Below, one piece after another: positions 49,058-56,859 of a DNA stretch of 64,000 nucleotides (the first letter of the stretch is position 1; each line of letters begins with the position of its first letter). Position numbers and translations under genes: made by a program. Source of the DNA: an uncultured Megasphaera sp. (GTDB lineage Bacteria; Bacillota; Negativicutes; Veillonellales; Megasphaeraceae). The notes below the pieces were generated by a model. It did not search any database and was not told the DNA's origin. It was given only the letters and a program-made list of their open reading frames with translations. The stretch covers positions 1-64,000 of the forward strand of contig NZ_UQBH01000001.1 of NCBI RefSeq assembly GCF_900539295.1. Reading direction: 5' to 3'.

Positions 49058-49955
49058 TAGCCTTCTTGAGATTTTCTACGGCCCCTTGGTCTTGTTCGCG
49101 AATGGCATCGACGATGCAGTGGTCGATATGATCCTTTAAGATGACCCGGCTGACGCCGGCAATGGCCGAATGGACAGCCGCCAGCTGAACCAGGACATCG
49201 CTGCAGTCCCGGTCTTCTTCGACCATGCGCTTAATGGCTTCGATATGGCCCGTAATCCGCGATAAGCGGTTGATGACCCGCTTCGTTTCTGCATGGTGAT
49301 GATGGTGGGCCTGACCGTGAGCCGGCTCTGCCGTCAGAGGCGCGTCGTCTTCATAGACAAAATCATCGGCTTCGGCACCTTTTACGACTTTGATGAAATA
49401 AAACTGATCCGTATCCAGGGCTGCGACGACGGAAAAGCCGGCGCTGATCAATTTTTCTTCTAGGATATCCACCGGCGGCAGGATGGGAGCGCCACCGTGA
49501 ATGGCGTTGACGGCCCTGCGGGACATATCGTGCATGATGACCAGCATGCCGCCGGGAACGATGGCGTCGTAAAGGCGGCGAATGACTTCGCGGCTGTGAC
49601 CGGCAATATGAGGATAGAAATTAAGGCAGCAGACGGCATCGTAGCCCTTAGCCTCAAAATGATATTTAAGAACGTCGCCTGTCGTAAAGACGACGTTTGG
49701 CAGAGACGAAAACTTCTCTTTAGCCACGTCGATCATCTGCTGAGAATAATCAAAGGCCTCTACCAATCCACCGCTGCCGACGGCTTCGGCCAAATAGGGC
49801 AGCAGCACGCCGGTCCCGCAGCCGGCATCAAGGACATTCGAGCCCGATTGCAGGGCCATGAGTCTTAAAAACTCCGATAAGACGGCCTTGCTCTCTTTCC
49901 GGTCCCGATCCCAGTGTTTGGCATAGTTTTCAAAAAAAACGTGTTCCTTATCCAT
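49038..49955 (-). CDS. Class I SAM methyltransferase fused to a CsoR-family metal-sensor domain
   Basis: A 305-residue two-domain protein. Residues 1-195 are a Rossmann methyltransferase with SAM motif I VLDAGCGTGVLLPYL (41-55) and motif II acidic residue in EAFDYS. A His-rich linker (HGQAHHHHH, about 213-221) leads into residues 222-305, a full CsoR/RcnR-type helical domain: NRLSRITGHIEAIKRMVEE, then C251, H276 and C280. The 25- and 4-residue spacings equal those of the Cu(I) ligands of CsoR. CsoR proteins are normally stand-alone repressors, so this looks like a metal-responsive methyltransferase or a regulator with an enzymatic part. The methyl acceptor is unknown. GGGAGG lies 9 nt before ATG 49955. 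Confidence 0.88.
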   Translation of the reverse strand: MDKEHVFFENYAKHWDRDRKESKAVLSEFLRLMALQSGSNVLDAGCGTGVLLPYLAEAVGSGGLVEAFDYSQQMIDVAKEKFSSLPNVVFTTGDVLKYHFEAKGYDAVCCLNFYPHIAGHSREVIRRLYDAIVPGGMLVIMHDMSRRAVNAIHGGAPILPPVDILEEKLISAGFSVVAALDTDQFYFIKVVKGAEADDFVYEDDAPLTAEPAHGQAHHHHHAETKRVINRLSRITGHIEAIKRMVEEDRDCSDVLVQLAAVHSAIAGVSRVILKDHIDHCIVDAIREQDQGAVENLKKAINTFVK

Positions 49956-49990
49956 CGCGTATTTCCTCCCGTCGGAGTGGATTCATGCCT

Positions 49991-50026
49991 AAAAAAAACG
50001 GTCCTGCCGCATAGCGGTAGGACCGT
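49991..50026 (-). terminator. tRNA-Leu/tRNA-Asp terminator
   Basis: ACGGTCCTGCCGC and GCGGTAGGACCGT (49998-50010, 50014-50026) pair almost perfectly around ATA, followed on the minus strand by eight T residues. It lies between the tRNA genes and the methyltransferase-CsoR gene, whose start codon is only 36 nt further. Confidence 0.88.
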
Positions 50027-50031
50027 TCAGG

Positions 50032-50117
50032 TGGTGCGGTTGGGGGGACTTGAACCCCCATGAACTTTCGTTCACTACCCCCTCAAAGTAGCGCGTCTGC
50101 CATTCCGCCACAACCGC
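50032..50117 (-). tRNA. tRNA-Leu (anticodon GAG)
   Basis: An 86-nt class II tRNA. The acceptor stem GCGGTTG/CAACCGC, the D-arm, a variable arm (GTGAACGAAAGTTCAT region), T-loop GGTTCAAGTCC and encoded CCA are present. The anticodon loop TTGAGGG gives anticodon GAG, reading CUC/CUU. Confidence 0.95.
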
Positions 50118-50141
50118 ATATAAAATTAAAAAAAAAGAATA

Positions 50142-50218
50142 TGGCGACCCCGATCAGATTTGAACTGACGATCTTCGCCGTGACAGGGCGACATGTTAAA
50201 CCGCTACACCACGGGGCC
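50142..50218 (-). tRNA. tRNA-Asp (anticodon GUC)
   Basis: A 77-nt tRNA with acceptor stem GGCCCCG/CGGGGTC (one G-U), anticodon stem CGCC../GGCG with loop CTGTCAC giving GTC, T-loop AGTTCAAATCT and encoded CCA. It is transcribed ahead of tRNA-Leu, 24 nt apart. Confidence 0.96.
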
Positions 50219-50258
50219 GTTTGCCATTGTATCGGCACGTAGTGCCTCAACGATAATT

Positions 50259-50287
50259 ATTCTATCATGGCCGTCCAGATTTTGCAA
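50259..50287 (-). promoter_or_regulatory. Promoter of tRNA-Asp/tRNA-Leu
   Basis: Minus-strand TTGCAA (50282-50287) and TAGAAT (50259-50264) with a 17-nt spacer, about 40 nt upstream of tRNA-Asp. Confidence 0.7.
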
Positions 50288-50369
50288 GTAATTTTTTTAT
50301 CTTTTTTACTGACCCTTGGTTTCCTCTTTTCAAGATTCTGACAATACTGCCTTACAGACCTGCCTCACC

Positions 50370-50398
50370 TTTAACTTTACCAGGGACTCTGTTAAAAT
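50370..50398 (+). promoter_or_regulatory. Promoter of the LysR-type gene
   Basis: TTTAAC (50370-50375) and TAAAAT (50393-50398) with a 17-nt spacer, 66 nt upstream of ATG 50465. Confidence 0.55.
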
Positions 50399-50464
50399 AA
50401 AATCATCAATACATAGCAGTATGTGATACGGCTATCCATCATTTATACAAAGGAAGTACCTCCC

Positions 50465-51463
50465 ATGACACTGCAGCAGCTTTATTATATTGTCGAATTA
50501 TCGAAACACAATTCCATCTCGGCCGCCGCCGAAGCTCTTTTTATCGCCCAGCCCAGCCTGAGTACGACCATCAAGGACCTCGAAAAAGAGTTCCACATCA
50601 CCATTCTCGAGCGGAACCGCCACGGCATCACTTTTACGCCGGAAGGGCTGGAATTTCTCAATTACGCCAATCATATCATCGAGCAGACGACCAACCTGCG
50701 GGAGCATTTCACGCCACAGCAGCCAAGCCGTAATAAGCTGCGCCTGTCCATTTCGTCGCAGCACTATATGTTTGCCGTCGACGCATTTACGGACTACCTG
50801 CAGACCCTCGCCAAAAAGCCGCAGTATTCCATTACCTTCCGCGAAGGCCGCACGTCTCAGGTCATCCAGGACGTCGTCACTCAACGCAGTCAAATCGGCA
50901 TCATCTTCATCTCCAAGATGACGCAAAAATTCATGACCCGTACGCTCCGCAAGAACCGGCTGAAATTCACAGAACTCTTCTCGTATCCGCCGTCGGTCTT
51001 CATTCAATCGGGCCATCCCTTGGCAAAATACCCGTCACTTACTATCGACCAACTCCGTCCCTATCCTTATATTCAATATACCCAGGAAGAGGATTCGTAC
51101 CAATTTTCCGAAGAAGTCGTCATTCCCGACATCAAACCGGAGAAGGAAATCAATATTACCGACCGCTCGACCTTATTCAGCATCATCGCCGCCACTGACG
51201 CCTATACCATTGGTACGGGCATCTTATTCCGAGACCGAAAAAAATGGCCCATCACCGCCATTCCTCTGGACAACCCCTTAGATATCATGCGCGTCGGCTG
51301 GATCAAGCTTCAGGAAATCCCCCTGCCCCTGGCAGCCCGAACCTATATCGAACAGCTCGAAAAAAATCTGGTCCACAGTCACGTCATGGCCGCCGGAGAG
51401 CCGGCAAAACAGGCCCCGGAAATCATCGCCCAAAGCCTGTTCACCAAGAACCACCCCCGATGA
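50465..51463 (+). CDS. LysR-family transcriptional regulator
   Basis: A 332-residue LysR-type regulator. The N-terminal winged helix-turn-helix (about 1-62) is clear: MTLQQLYYIVELSKHNSISA and QPSLSTTIKDLEKEF. The effector-binding domain follows. The length is somewhat above the usual 290-310 residues due to a C-terminal tail. ATG 50465 has GGAAG 8 nt upstream; earlier in-frame codons are not family-like. It converges with the NhaC-type antiporter gene, not divergent from it, so its target is not obvious. Confidence 0.9.
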   Translation: MTLQQLYYIVELSKHNSISAAAEALFIAQPSLSTTIKDLEKEFHITILERNRHGITFTPEGLEFLNYANHIIEQTTNLREHFTPQQPSRNKLRLSISSQHYMFAVDAFTDYLQTLAKKPQYSITFREGRTSQVIQDVVTQRSQIGIIFISKMTQKFMTRTLRKNRLKFTELFSYPPSVFIQSGHPLAKYPSLTIDQLRPYPYIQYTQEEDSYQFSEEVVIPDIKPEKEINITDRSTLFSIIAATDAYTIGTGILFRDRKKWPITAIPLDNPLDIMRVGWIKLQEIPLPLAARTYIEQLEKNLVHSHVMAAGEPAKQAPEIIAQSLFTKNHPR

Positions 51464-51475
51464 TATGAAGCAAAA

Positions 51476-51514
51476 AAAGAGCTCTTCCCAAGACGCCTTG
51501 GGGAGAGCTCTTTC
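51476..51514. terminator. Bidirectional terminator between LysR and NhaC genes
   Basis: AAAGAGCTCTTCCCAAG pairs with CTTGGGGAGAGCTCTTT (one or two imperfect positions), with A/T-runs on both flanks, between convergent genes. Confidence 0.85.
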
Positions 51515-51532
51515 AGATTCATCGTTCAGCTG

Positions 51533-52987
51533 CTACACAGCCGGTGCATTTCCCGAAGAATCTGCAACCTGGCTCTGCGGCTTTTTGGCTTCGTAATTCC
51601 AGGGATCCCTCCGGATAAAACCGTCTGAGAAGGGAATGAAAATAGAAATGATGGCTGAAATGCCGAGGAGATAAATAAACCAGCAGTATGGCAGGACTTC
51701 CAAGGGCGATACCCTGCCGTTGGTGAAGCCGGCCATGATCAGCATCTGAGCCCCATAGGGAACGAGGCCTTGGAAAATCGTCGAGAAGGTGCTCAAGAGG
51801 GCCGCACTGCGGCGAGGGTCGACATGGAACTTGTAGCAGATACGGCGGGCTACTTCCCCATTGATGATGATTGCGACAGTATTATTAGCCGTCGCAATAT
51901 CGGTGATGGATACCAAGGCAGAAATGCCCAGTTCAGCCGAATTCTTCCCTTTAATGAAGCGCTGCACCGTCGCCAAGAGATAGGCAATGCCGCCGGCCTT
52001 ATTAACCATAGCCGCCAGTCCCCCGGTCAGCATGGAGAGGAAGAAGATATCGGTCATGCCCAAGAACCCTTGATAAATGGCCTGAGCAAAAGAAAGGGCC
52101 GTAAAATCACCGTAAAAGAGGCCGATGGCCCCGGCCAGGATCGTACCGCCGGCGAGGACAGCGAAGACATTGGCCCCGGCAACAGCCGTGATCAAAACGA
52201 CGATATAAGGCAGGACTTTAATCAGGTTAAAGGGGTGATCGCCGGCACTGACAGCCGTTTCAGAACCGCCGAAGAAAATCAGCAGGATAACCGTCAAGAC
52301 GGCCGGCACCAAGGTCAGCCAAAAGTTGAGGCGGAATTTATCCTTCATGGCACAGCCCTGAGTCCGCGTCGAAGCGATGGTCGTATCGGAAATGATGGAC
52401 AGGTTGTCACCGAGCATGATACCGCCCATGACGCAGCCGATCATCAGCGGCAGAGGGATGCCGGCTCTTTCAGCGACGGCTACGGCAATAGGCCCGATAG
52501 CGGCCGCACTGCCGACGGAGGTTCCCGTCGCCGTGGCGATGAAGCTGGCAATGACGAAGACACCGGCTGCCAGGTATTCCGGCGGGATGTACGTCAGGCC
52601 CAGGTTAACCGTCGAATCGATGCCGCCCATGGCCTTGCACGTCGCGGCAAAGCCGCCGGCCATGAGGTAAATGATGCACATGATGATGATGTTTGAATCG
52701 CCGCAGCCCTTGACGAAGGTTTCAAATTTCTCATCAAAGCTGCTGTTCCGGATAAGGATGAATGCCGTAATCGCACCGATAGCCGCTGCCAGCGGAGCCG
52801 GGAACTGATAGAACGCCATTTCCATGCCGCTCATATCGAGAATAATGCCGCTGCCCAAATAGACGGCAATGAATACGACAAAAGGAATCAAAGCCAGGCC
52901 GTTTGGCTTTATAGGGTGATCTTTAAAATATTTTTCTTCGGTAATAGCCTGTTCCACCTTCTTTTCGAGGCCTTCATTTTCTTTCAT
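51533..52987 (-). CDS. NhaC-family Na+/H+ antiporter (MetT-like position)
   Basis: A 484-residue membrane protein with about 11-12 helices. Landmarks of the NhaC group are SFIATATGTSVGSAAAIGPI, GGIMLGDNLSIISDTTIAST and the ALLSTFSTIFQGLVPYGAQ region. Members exchange Na+ for protons or for amino/organic acids; some NhaC-family proteins are predicted methionine carriers (MetT). A methionine gamma-lyase gene lies immediately upstream on the same strand, which makes methionine a reasonable guess. ATG 52987 follows AAAGGAG by 7 nt. A long structured leader precedes it. Confidence 0.88.
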   Translation of the reverse strand: MKENEGLEKKVEQAITEEKYFKDHPIKPNGLALIPFVVFIAVYLGSGIILDMSGMEMAFYQFPAPLAAAIGAITAFILIRNSSFDEKFETFVKGCGDSNIIIMCIIYLMAGGFAATCKAMGGIDSTVNLGLTYIPPEYLAAGVFVIASFIATATGTSVGSAAAIGPIAVAVAERAGIPLPLMIGCVMGGIMLGDNLSIISDTTIASTRTQGCAMKDKFRLNFWLTLVPAVLTVILLIFFGGSETAVSAGDHPFNLIKVLPYIVVLITAVAGANVFAVLAGGTILAGAIGLFYGDFTALSFAQAIYQGFLGMTDIFFLSMLTGGLAAMVNKAGGIAYLLATVQRFIKGKNSAELGISALVSITDIATANNTVAIIINGEVARRICYKFHVDPRRSAALLSTFSTIFQGLVPYGAQMLIMAGFTNGRVSPLEVLPYCWFIYLLGISAIISIFIPFSDGFIRRDPWNYEAKKPQSQVADSSGNAPAV

Positions 52988-53215
52988 AGGTCGTCTCCTT
53001 TCACTATTCAGCATATCGTTTTGCCGGCCTTATAAAACCTGCAGCAGCACCGTATCACAAGTTTTCAGGCTGACGGACAGCCCTTCGCCAAGGACTGACA
53101 AGATCTTACGCACGAACCATTTTGTTTTAACCGTCCTTTCTTAAAGGATTATTCCCGGCGTAAGGGCCCCTCTCACGATCTTTTCTTTATTGTACATCAT
53201 ATTCATTTCCTTGTA
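52988..53215 (-). promoter_or_regulatory. Structured leader of the NhaC-type gene
   Basis: About 230 nt precede the gene. On the minus strand it holds a mini-ORF (53141-53200). It also has hairpins CCTTT/AAAGG (53137-53149), AGTCCTT/AAGGGCT (about 53077-53096) and GGCTG/CAGCC (53069-53083, overlapping the previous one). The overlapping arms could form alternative structures. I compared it by eye with SAM, lysine, glycine and c-di-AMP riboswitch consensus features and found no match. Confidence 0.5.
53141..53200 (-). CDS. Putative 19-codon leader peptide
   Basis: ATG ATG at 53195-53200 is preceded by AAGGA with a 7-nt spacer and opens a 19-residue frame (MMYNKEKIVRGALTPGIIL) ending at TAA (53141-53143). 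The stop lies at the base of the CCTTT/AAAGG hairpin, a layout like translation-coupled attenuators. There is no run of one regulatory amino acid, so if it is real the sensed signal is not apparent. The evidence is only the ribosome binding site, position and frame. Confidence 0.4.
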   Translation of the reverse strand: MMYNKEKIVRGALTPGIIL

Positions 53216-53279
53216 TAATATCTATTCGCTTAACGTTTATATAGTTAAATACTATTTCAGCCATAAAAACAATCTATAA

Positions 53280-53296
53280 TACAGCTTCAAGCTGTA
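53280..53296. promoter_or_regulatory. Perfect 8-bp palindrome upstream of the NhaC leader
   Basis: TACAGCTT-C-AAGCTGTA is a perfect inverted repeat of 8-bp arms around one base. It lies between the methionine gamma-lyase terminator and the NhaC mini-ORF and could be a repressor operator for the NhaC transcript. Confidence 0.45.
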
Positions 53297-53309
53297 ATAA
53301 ATACACCAA

Positions 53310-53338
53310 AGGCGTCCCGCAGTCATTTCGGGACGCCT
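53310..53338 (-). terminator. Terminator of methionine gamma-lyase
   Basis: AGGCGTCCCG (53310-53319) and CGGGACGCCT (53329-53338) form a perfect 10-bp stem. On the minus strand TTTGGTGTATTTATT follows, a weak U-tract. Confidence 0.72.
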
Positions 53339-53370
53339 CAGCATGCTTACCTTATGAAAAAGGAAATTTT

Positions 53371-54570
53371 TTATTTGACTAAATCGAGGGCCTGCTTGAG
53401 ATCGGCAATGATGTCTTCCGGATCTTCAAGACCGACGGAGAGGCGAACCAGACCTTCGCTGATGCCGGCAGCCTTTAATTCATCCGGCGTATATGTCGAG
53501 TGGGTCATGGAAGCAGCGTGTTCGATCAGCGTTTCCGCATCGCCGAGGGATACGGCCAGGCTGCACAGTTTAACGTTGTTCATGACGACGGCCCCTTCTT
53601 CCTTGCCGCCCTTCAGTTCAAAAGAAATCATGCCGCCGGGAAGGCTCATCTGCTTTTTAGCCAATTCGTACTGCGGGAAGCTCTTGAGTCCCGGGTAAGC
53701 CACACTCTTTACCGCCGGATGGGATTCGAGGAATTCGGCGACCTTCATGGCATTGGCCGAGTGTTTTTCCATGCGCAGTGCCAGTGTTTTCATGCCGCGG
53801 GAGATGAGGAAGGCATCAAAGGGACTGAGGACGGCACCGGTCATATCTTTGAGGCCGAAAAGGCGGACATTGGTGATGTAGTCCAGTTTGCCTACGACGA
53901 AGCCGGCAATGACGTCACCGTGGCCGTTCAAATATTTTGTAGCCGAGTGGACGACGACGTCGGCACCGAGATCTAAAGGCTTCTGGATGTACGGCGAGCA
54001 GAAGGTGTTGTCGACGACGACCGTAATGTCACCCATTTCATGGGCGATTTTGCTGATACCTTCAATATCGGAAATCTTCAGCGTCGGGTTAGCCGGTGTT
54101 TCCAAATAGACGACGCGCGTATTCGGTTTGATTGCTTTTTTGACGGCTTCAAGATCGGTAATGTCGACGAAGGATACTTCTACGCCGTAACGGGTCATGC
54201 CGTGGTTCAGCAGGGCAAAGGTGCAGCCATAAAGGGTATCGCCGGCCACGACGTGATCGCCGGCACTGAGCAGGGTCCACAAAGCCGACGAGATGGCGCC
54301 CATGCCCGAACCCATAGAGCAGCAGGCTTCGCCGCCTTCTAACATGGCGACTTTTTCTTCAACCTGGGTATTCGACGGATTTCCCAGACGGGAATAGATA
54401 TAACCCGGTTCCTGCAGAGCAAAGCGGTTGCCGCCCTGTTCAGCCGAGTCAAAAATGAAGGTAGACGTTTGATAAATCGGATTGGTCAGGGCTCCGAATT
54501 CATTTTTCATAGCACCGGCATGGATGGCCTGTGTTGCAAAACCCATTTTCTTCAGCATTTCTTTTTCCAT
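53371..54570 (-). CDS. megL: Methionine gamma-lyase
   Basis: A 399-residue Cys/Met-metabolism PLP enzyme. The Schiff-base Lys is K212 in SATKYLNGHGD. Residue 116 is Cys in GDTLYGCTFALL, with Y114 before it. A Cys at this place is characteristic of methionine gamma-lyases (other family members have Gly or others), so cleavage of methionine to methanethiol, 2-oxobutyrate and ammonia is likely. ATG 54570 lies 8 nt after AAAGGAGG; earlier codons are not family-like. It is followed by the NhaC-type transporter gene. Confidence 0.9.
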   Translation of the reverse strand: MEKEMLKKMGFATQAIHAGAMKNEFGALTNPIYQTSTFIFDSAEQGGNRFALQEPGYIYSRLGNPSNTQVEEKVAMLEGGEACCSMGSGMGAISSALWTLLSAGDHVVAGDTLYGCTFALLNHGMTRYGVEVSFVDITDLEAVKKAIKPNTRVVYLETPANPTLKISDIEGISKIAHEMGDITVVVDNTFCSPYIQKPLDLGADVVVHSATKYLNGHGDVIAGFVVGKLDYITNVRLFGLKDMTGAVLSPFDAFLISRGMKTLALRMEKHSANAMKVAEFLESHPAVKSVAYPGLKSFPQYELAKKQMSLPGGMISFELKGGKEEGAVVMNNVKLCSLAVSLGDAETLIEHAASMTHSTYTPDELKAAGISEGLVRLSVGLEDPEDIIADLKQALDLVK

Positions 54571-54912
54571 TATGACTGCCTCCTTTAAGGTATATCCAAG
54601 TACAACTATTATGACTGTTTCCATTGGCAAACAGTTTTTCATCAAATCTTTGCAATTCCGATTTTTATGCCATTATGTCTCTTTACAATCAGTGTACCAT
54701 AGGCCGGTCAGCCTGTATAATACGTATCTGTCGAGGGATTTTCATAGTTTACAGCTATGCACGAAAAGAGAAATTTCAGTCCATTTTTCATCGAGAAAAA
54801 CTTGCAGTGTCCTCTATGTTATTCTGTGTATTTGATGTATAATATAGGCAATACGCTTTATTTACATTGTTTACATCATTTTTACACAGAGATAGAGAGG
54901 GTAGATCAATCC

Positions 54913-56733
54913 ATGTACCTCGCAATGAACGCACTCAAAAAATGGCGGCACAGACTGCTGCGACTGTTTCTCGTCTTTGCCATCATCTATATTGCCTGCT
55001 TTCAATGGCAATTTATCGTATCCCTTGGCATGGGACCTGACAATATCGAAGACATGACCTTTGGTCTGCTTCCGGGCGTTACGGCTGTCGTCTTGTCCCT
55101 GGCTTTTTACTGGCGCCACCTGTCGGTACAGAACGTCCTCCCGCCGGCCCTCATCGGCCTCGGCTGGATCGTCACCGGGCCCTATCTCAGTTATGTCTCA
55201 CTGATAAACACCAATACGGTCTATTTAAACAATATTTACGACATCTATGTCGGCCTCTATTTCTTCGCTATCTTCTTCTGCCTGAATATGCTCATCAAGC
55301 AGTACGTACCGCGAAAATTAGGGTCCCTCATCATGACCGTCGTCCAGCTCTTCGGGGTCTTCCTCATCCTCCTCCAGTGGGCTTACTACGCCTTGTACCA
55401 CTCGTCGATCACAACGTCGGGGGCTCTGCTCATCTTTCAGACCGGACCAGCCGAAACCCTGGAGTACTTCCAATCCTTAGGCGTTACTAAAGTCGTGACC
55501 ATCGCCGTCAGTCTGCTCGCCCTTCTCGGCGCCTTGTTCTTGTTGAACTACCGTCAGGACGTCCTGCCGCGGACGGAAACGTACCGCAAATTGATTCCGA
55601 TTCTGTCGGTACTCTTCATCATCGCCCCGTCCATCGTCGCCTTAGGTGAAGAAATCCTGCCGGAATCGTTCCCGGTCAGAACCTTTTTAGACACCCACGA
55701 TTATATGCAGCGCTCGGCCTTATACGCCGAAAACCACGACTCCAAATACGACGGCCTGCAAGCCATCCAGCTCCATCCGGCAGACTACCCCAATACGGTC
55801 GTCGTCGTCATCGGCGAGTCGGAAACGCGGACCTTGATGAATGCCTATAATCCCGACCACGTTCCCAATACGCCGTGGCTGACGGCTATGAAAGCCAACC
55901 CGGATTTCACCTTGTTCACTAACGCCTACAGCAGCGTGTGGTACACCGTGCCGGTTCTCGAACACGCTTTGACAGAATCGAATTTTTACAACAACAAGCC
56001 TTTCAACGAATCGATTTCCATCATCGATATGGCCAAAAAGGCCGGCTATAAGACGTACTGGTTCAGCAACCAGGGCTCGGTAGGCGTCGCCGATACGCCC
56101 ATTACCTTAGTCGCCAACACAGCCGACGTTTCAGAATGGGTCGACCGCGATTTGAAGGAATCGACGCAGGACGGCGCCCTCTTACAGTTCCTCAAGCGGG
56201 TCAATCCGAAGGAAAAGAACTTCGTCGTCCTCCATCTCATGGGCAGCCACATCGAATACCGCAACCGCTACCCCAAGGAATTCCAAAAATTTGACGACGG
56301 CCATTTGAACCGCGCAGCCGACTTCGACAACACCGTCCTCTACACGGACTGGGTCCTGTCCCAGATTTTCGACTACGCCCGGGAAAACCTCAACCTCGAC
56401 GCCATGGTCTATTTCTCGGATCACGGCAGCGATCCTGACGTAGCCCGCCAGCCGGACAGCGCCAGCTTCAAGGTCCTGCGCATCCCCATGTTCGTCTACC
56501 TTTCCGAAGGCTACCAACAGCGCAACCCCGAAGTCGTATCTGCCGTCAAGGCCAATAAAGACAAGTTCTTCACCAACGACCTGGAATACGAATTTATCTG
56601 CGGCATCCTCAATATGGAATCGCCCAATTACGACCCGACCATGTCCATCGCATCGTCCAAGTGGAAGATGGAAAGAAAGGATCTGCGTACCCGTTTCGGT
56701 CAGACGAGCCTCTTAGAAGACACAGAATTTTAA
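54913..56733 (+). CDS. Phosphoethanolamine transferase-like sulfatase-family membrane enzyme
   Basis: A 606-residue protein: five predicted N-terminal membrane helices (about 15-240) and a periplasmic sulfatase-type domain. The metal site E302 lies in VVIGESETR, the probable nucleophile T345 in SSVWYTVPVLEHAL, and FSDHGSD is the later metal motif. Homologues (EptA/EptB/CptA) add phosphoethanolamine to lipid A or LPS core, consistent with a diderm cell. ATG 54913 follows GAGAGGG by about 11 nt. A perfect TATAAT lies at 54838-54843 with no good -35. Confidence 0.87.
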   Translation: MYLAMNALKKWRHRLLRLFLVFAIIYIACFQWQFIVSLGMGPDNIEDMTFGLLPGVTAVVLSLAFYWRHLSVQNVLPPALIGLGWIVTGPYLSYVSLINTNTVYLNNIYDIYVGLYFFAIFFCLNMLIKQYVPRKLGSLIMTVVQLFGVFLILLQWAYYALYHSSITTSGALLIFQTGPAETLEYFQSLGVTKVVTIAVSLLALLGALFLLNYRQDVLPRTETYRKLIPILSVLFIIAPSIVALGEEILPESFPVRTFLDTHDYMQRSALYAENHDSKYDGLQAIQLHPADYPNTVVVVIGESETRTLMNAYNPDHVPNTPWLTAMKANPDFTLFTNAYSSVWYTVPVLEHALTESNFYNNKPFNESISIIDMAKKAGYKTYWFSNQGSVGVADTPITLVANTADVSEWVDRDLKESTQDGALLQFLKRVNPKEKNFVVLHLMGSHIEYRNRYPKEFQKFDDGHLNRAADFDNTVLYTDWVLSQIFDYARENLNLDAMVYFSDHGSDPDVARQPDSASFKVLRIPMFVYLSEGYQQRNPEVVSAVKANKDKFFTNDLEYEFICGILNMESPNYDPTMSIASSKWKMERKDLRTRFGQTSLLEDTEF

Positions 56734-56735
56734 CC

Positions 56736-56766
56736 AAAAGGACTATCTCCGGATAGTCCTTTTTTG
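56736..56766 (+). terminator. Terminator of the phosphoethanolamine transferase gene
   Basis: AAAAGGACTATC and GATAGTCCTTTT pair around a short loop, followed by further T residues, starting 3 nt after the stop codon. Confidence 0.88.
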
Positions 56767-56778
56767 ATGTCTCAAACA

Positions 56779-56817
56779 GACCTCAGGCTATGAGGTCCGG
56801 TCTGATTGGGGTATAAT
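56779..56817 (+). promoter_or_regulatory. Promoter with palindrome before the Memo/AMMECR1 operon
   Basis: A -10 TATAAT lies at 56812-56817. The -35 region has no good consensus but is covered by a perfect inverted repeat, GACCTCA-GGCTA-TGAGGTC (56779-56797). An activator or repressor may bind here; the regulator is unknown. Confidence 0.6.
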
Positions 56818-56859
56818 AGAGTTAACTCCATTATCCGTTACGCAAAGGAGGTAATTGTG

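Noticed and set aside
51770..52696. A 308-codon open frame opposite the NhaC-type gene
   Set aside because: The translation is dominated by low-complexity Asp/Arg/Gly residues, typical of antisense reading of a membrane protein gene.
52988..53215. SAM, lysine, glycine or c-di-AMP riboswitch before the NhaC-type gene
   Set aside because: The conserved cores of these classes are not visible by eye, so the leader is reported only as unidentified structure.
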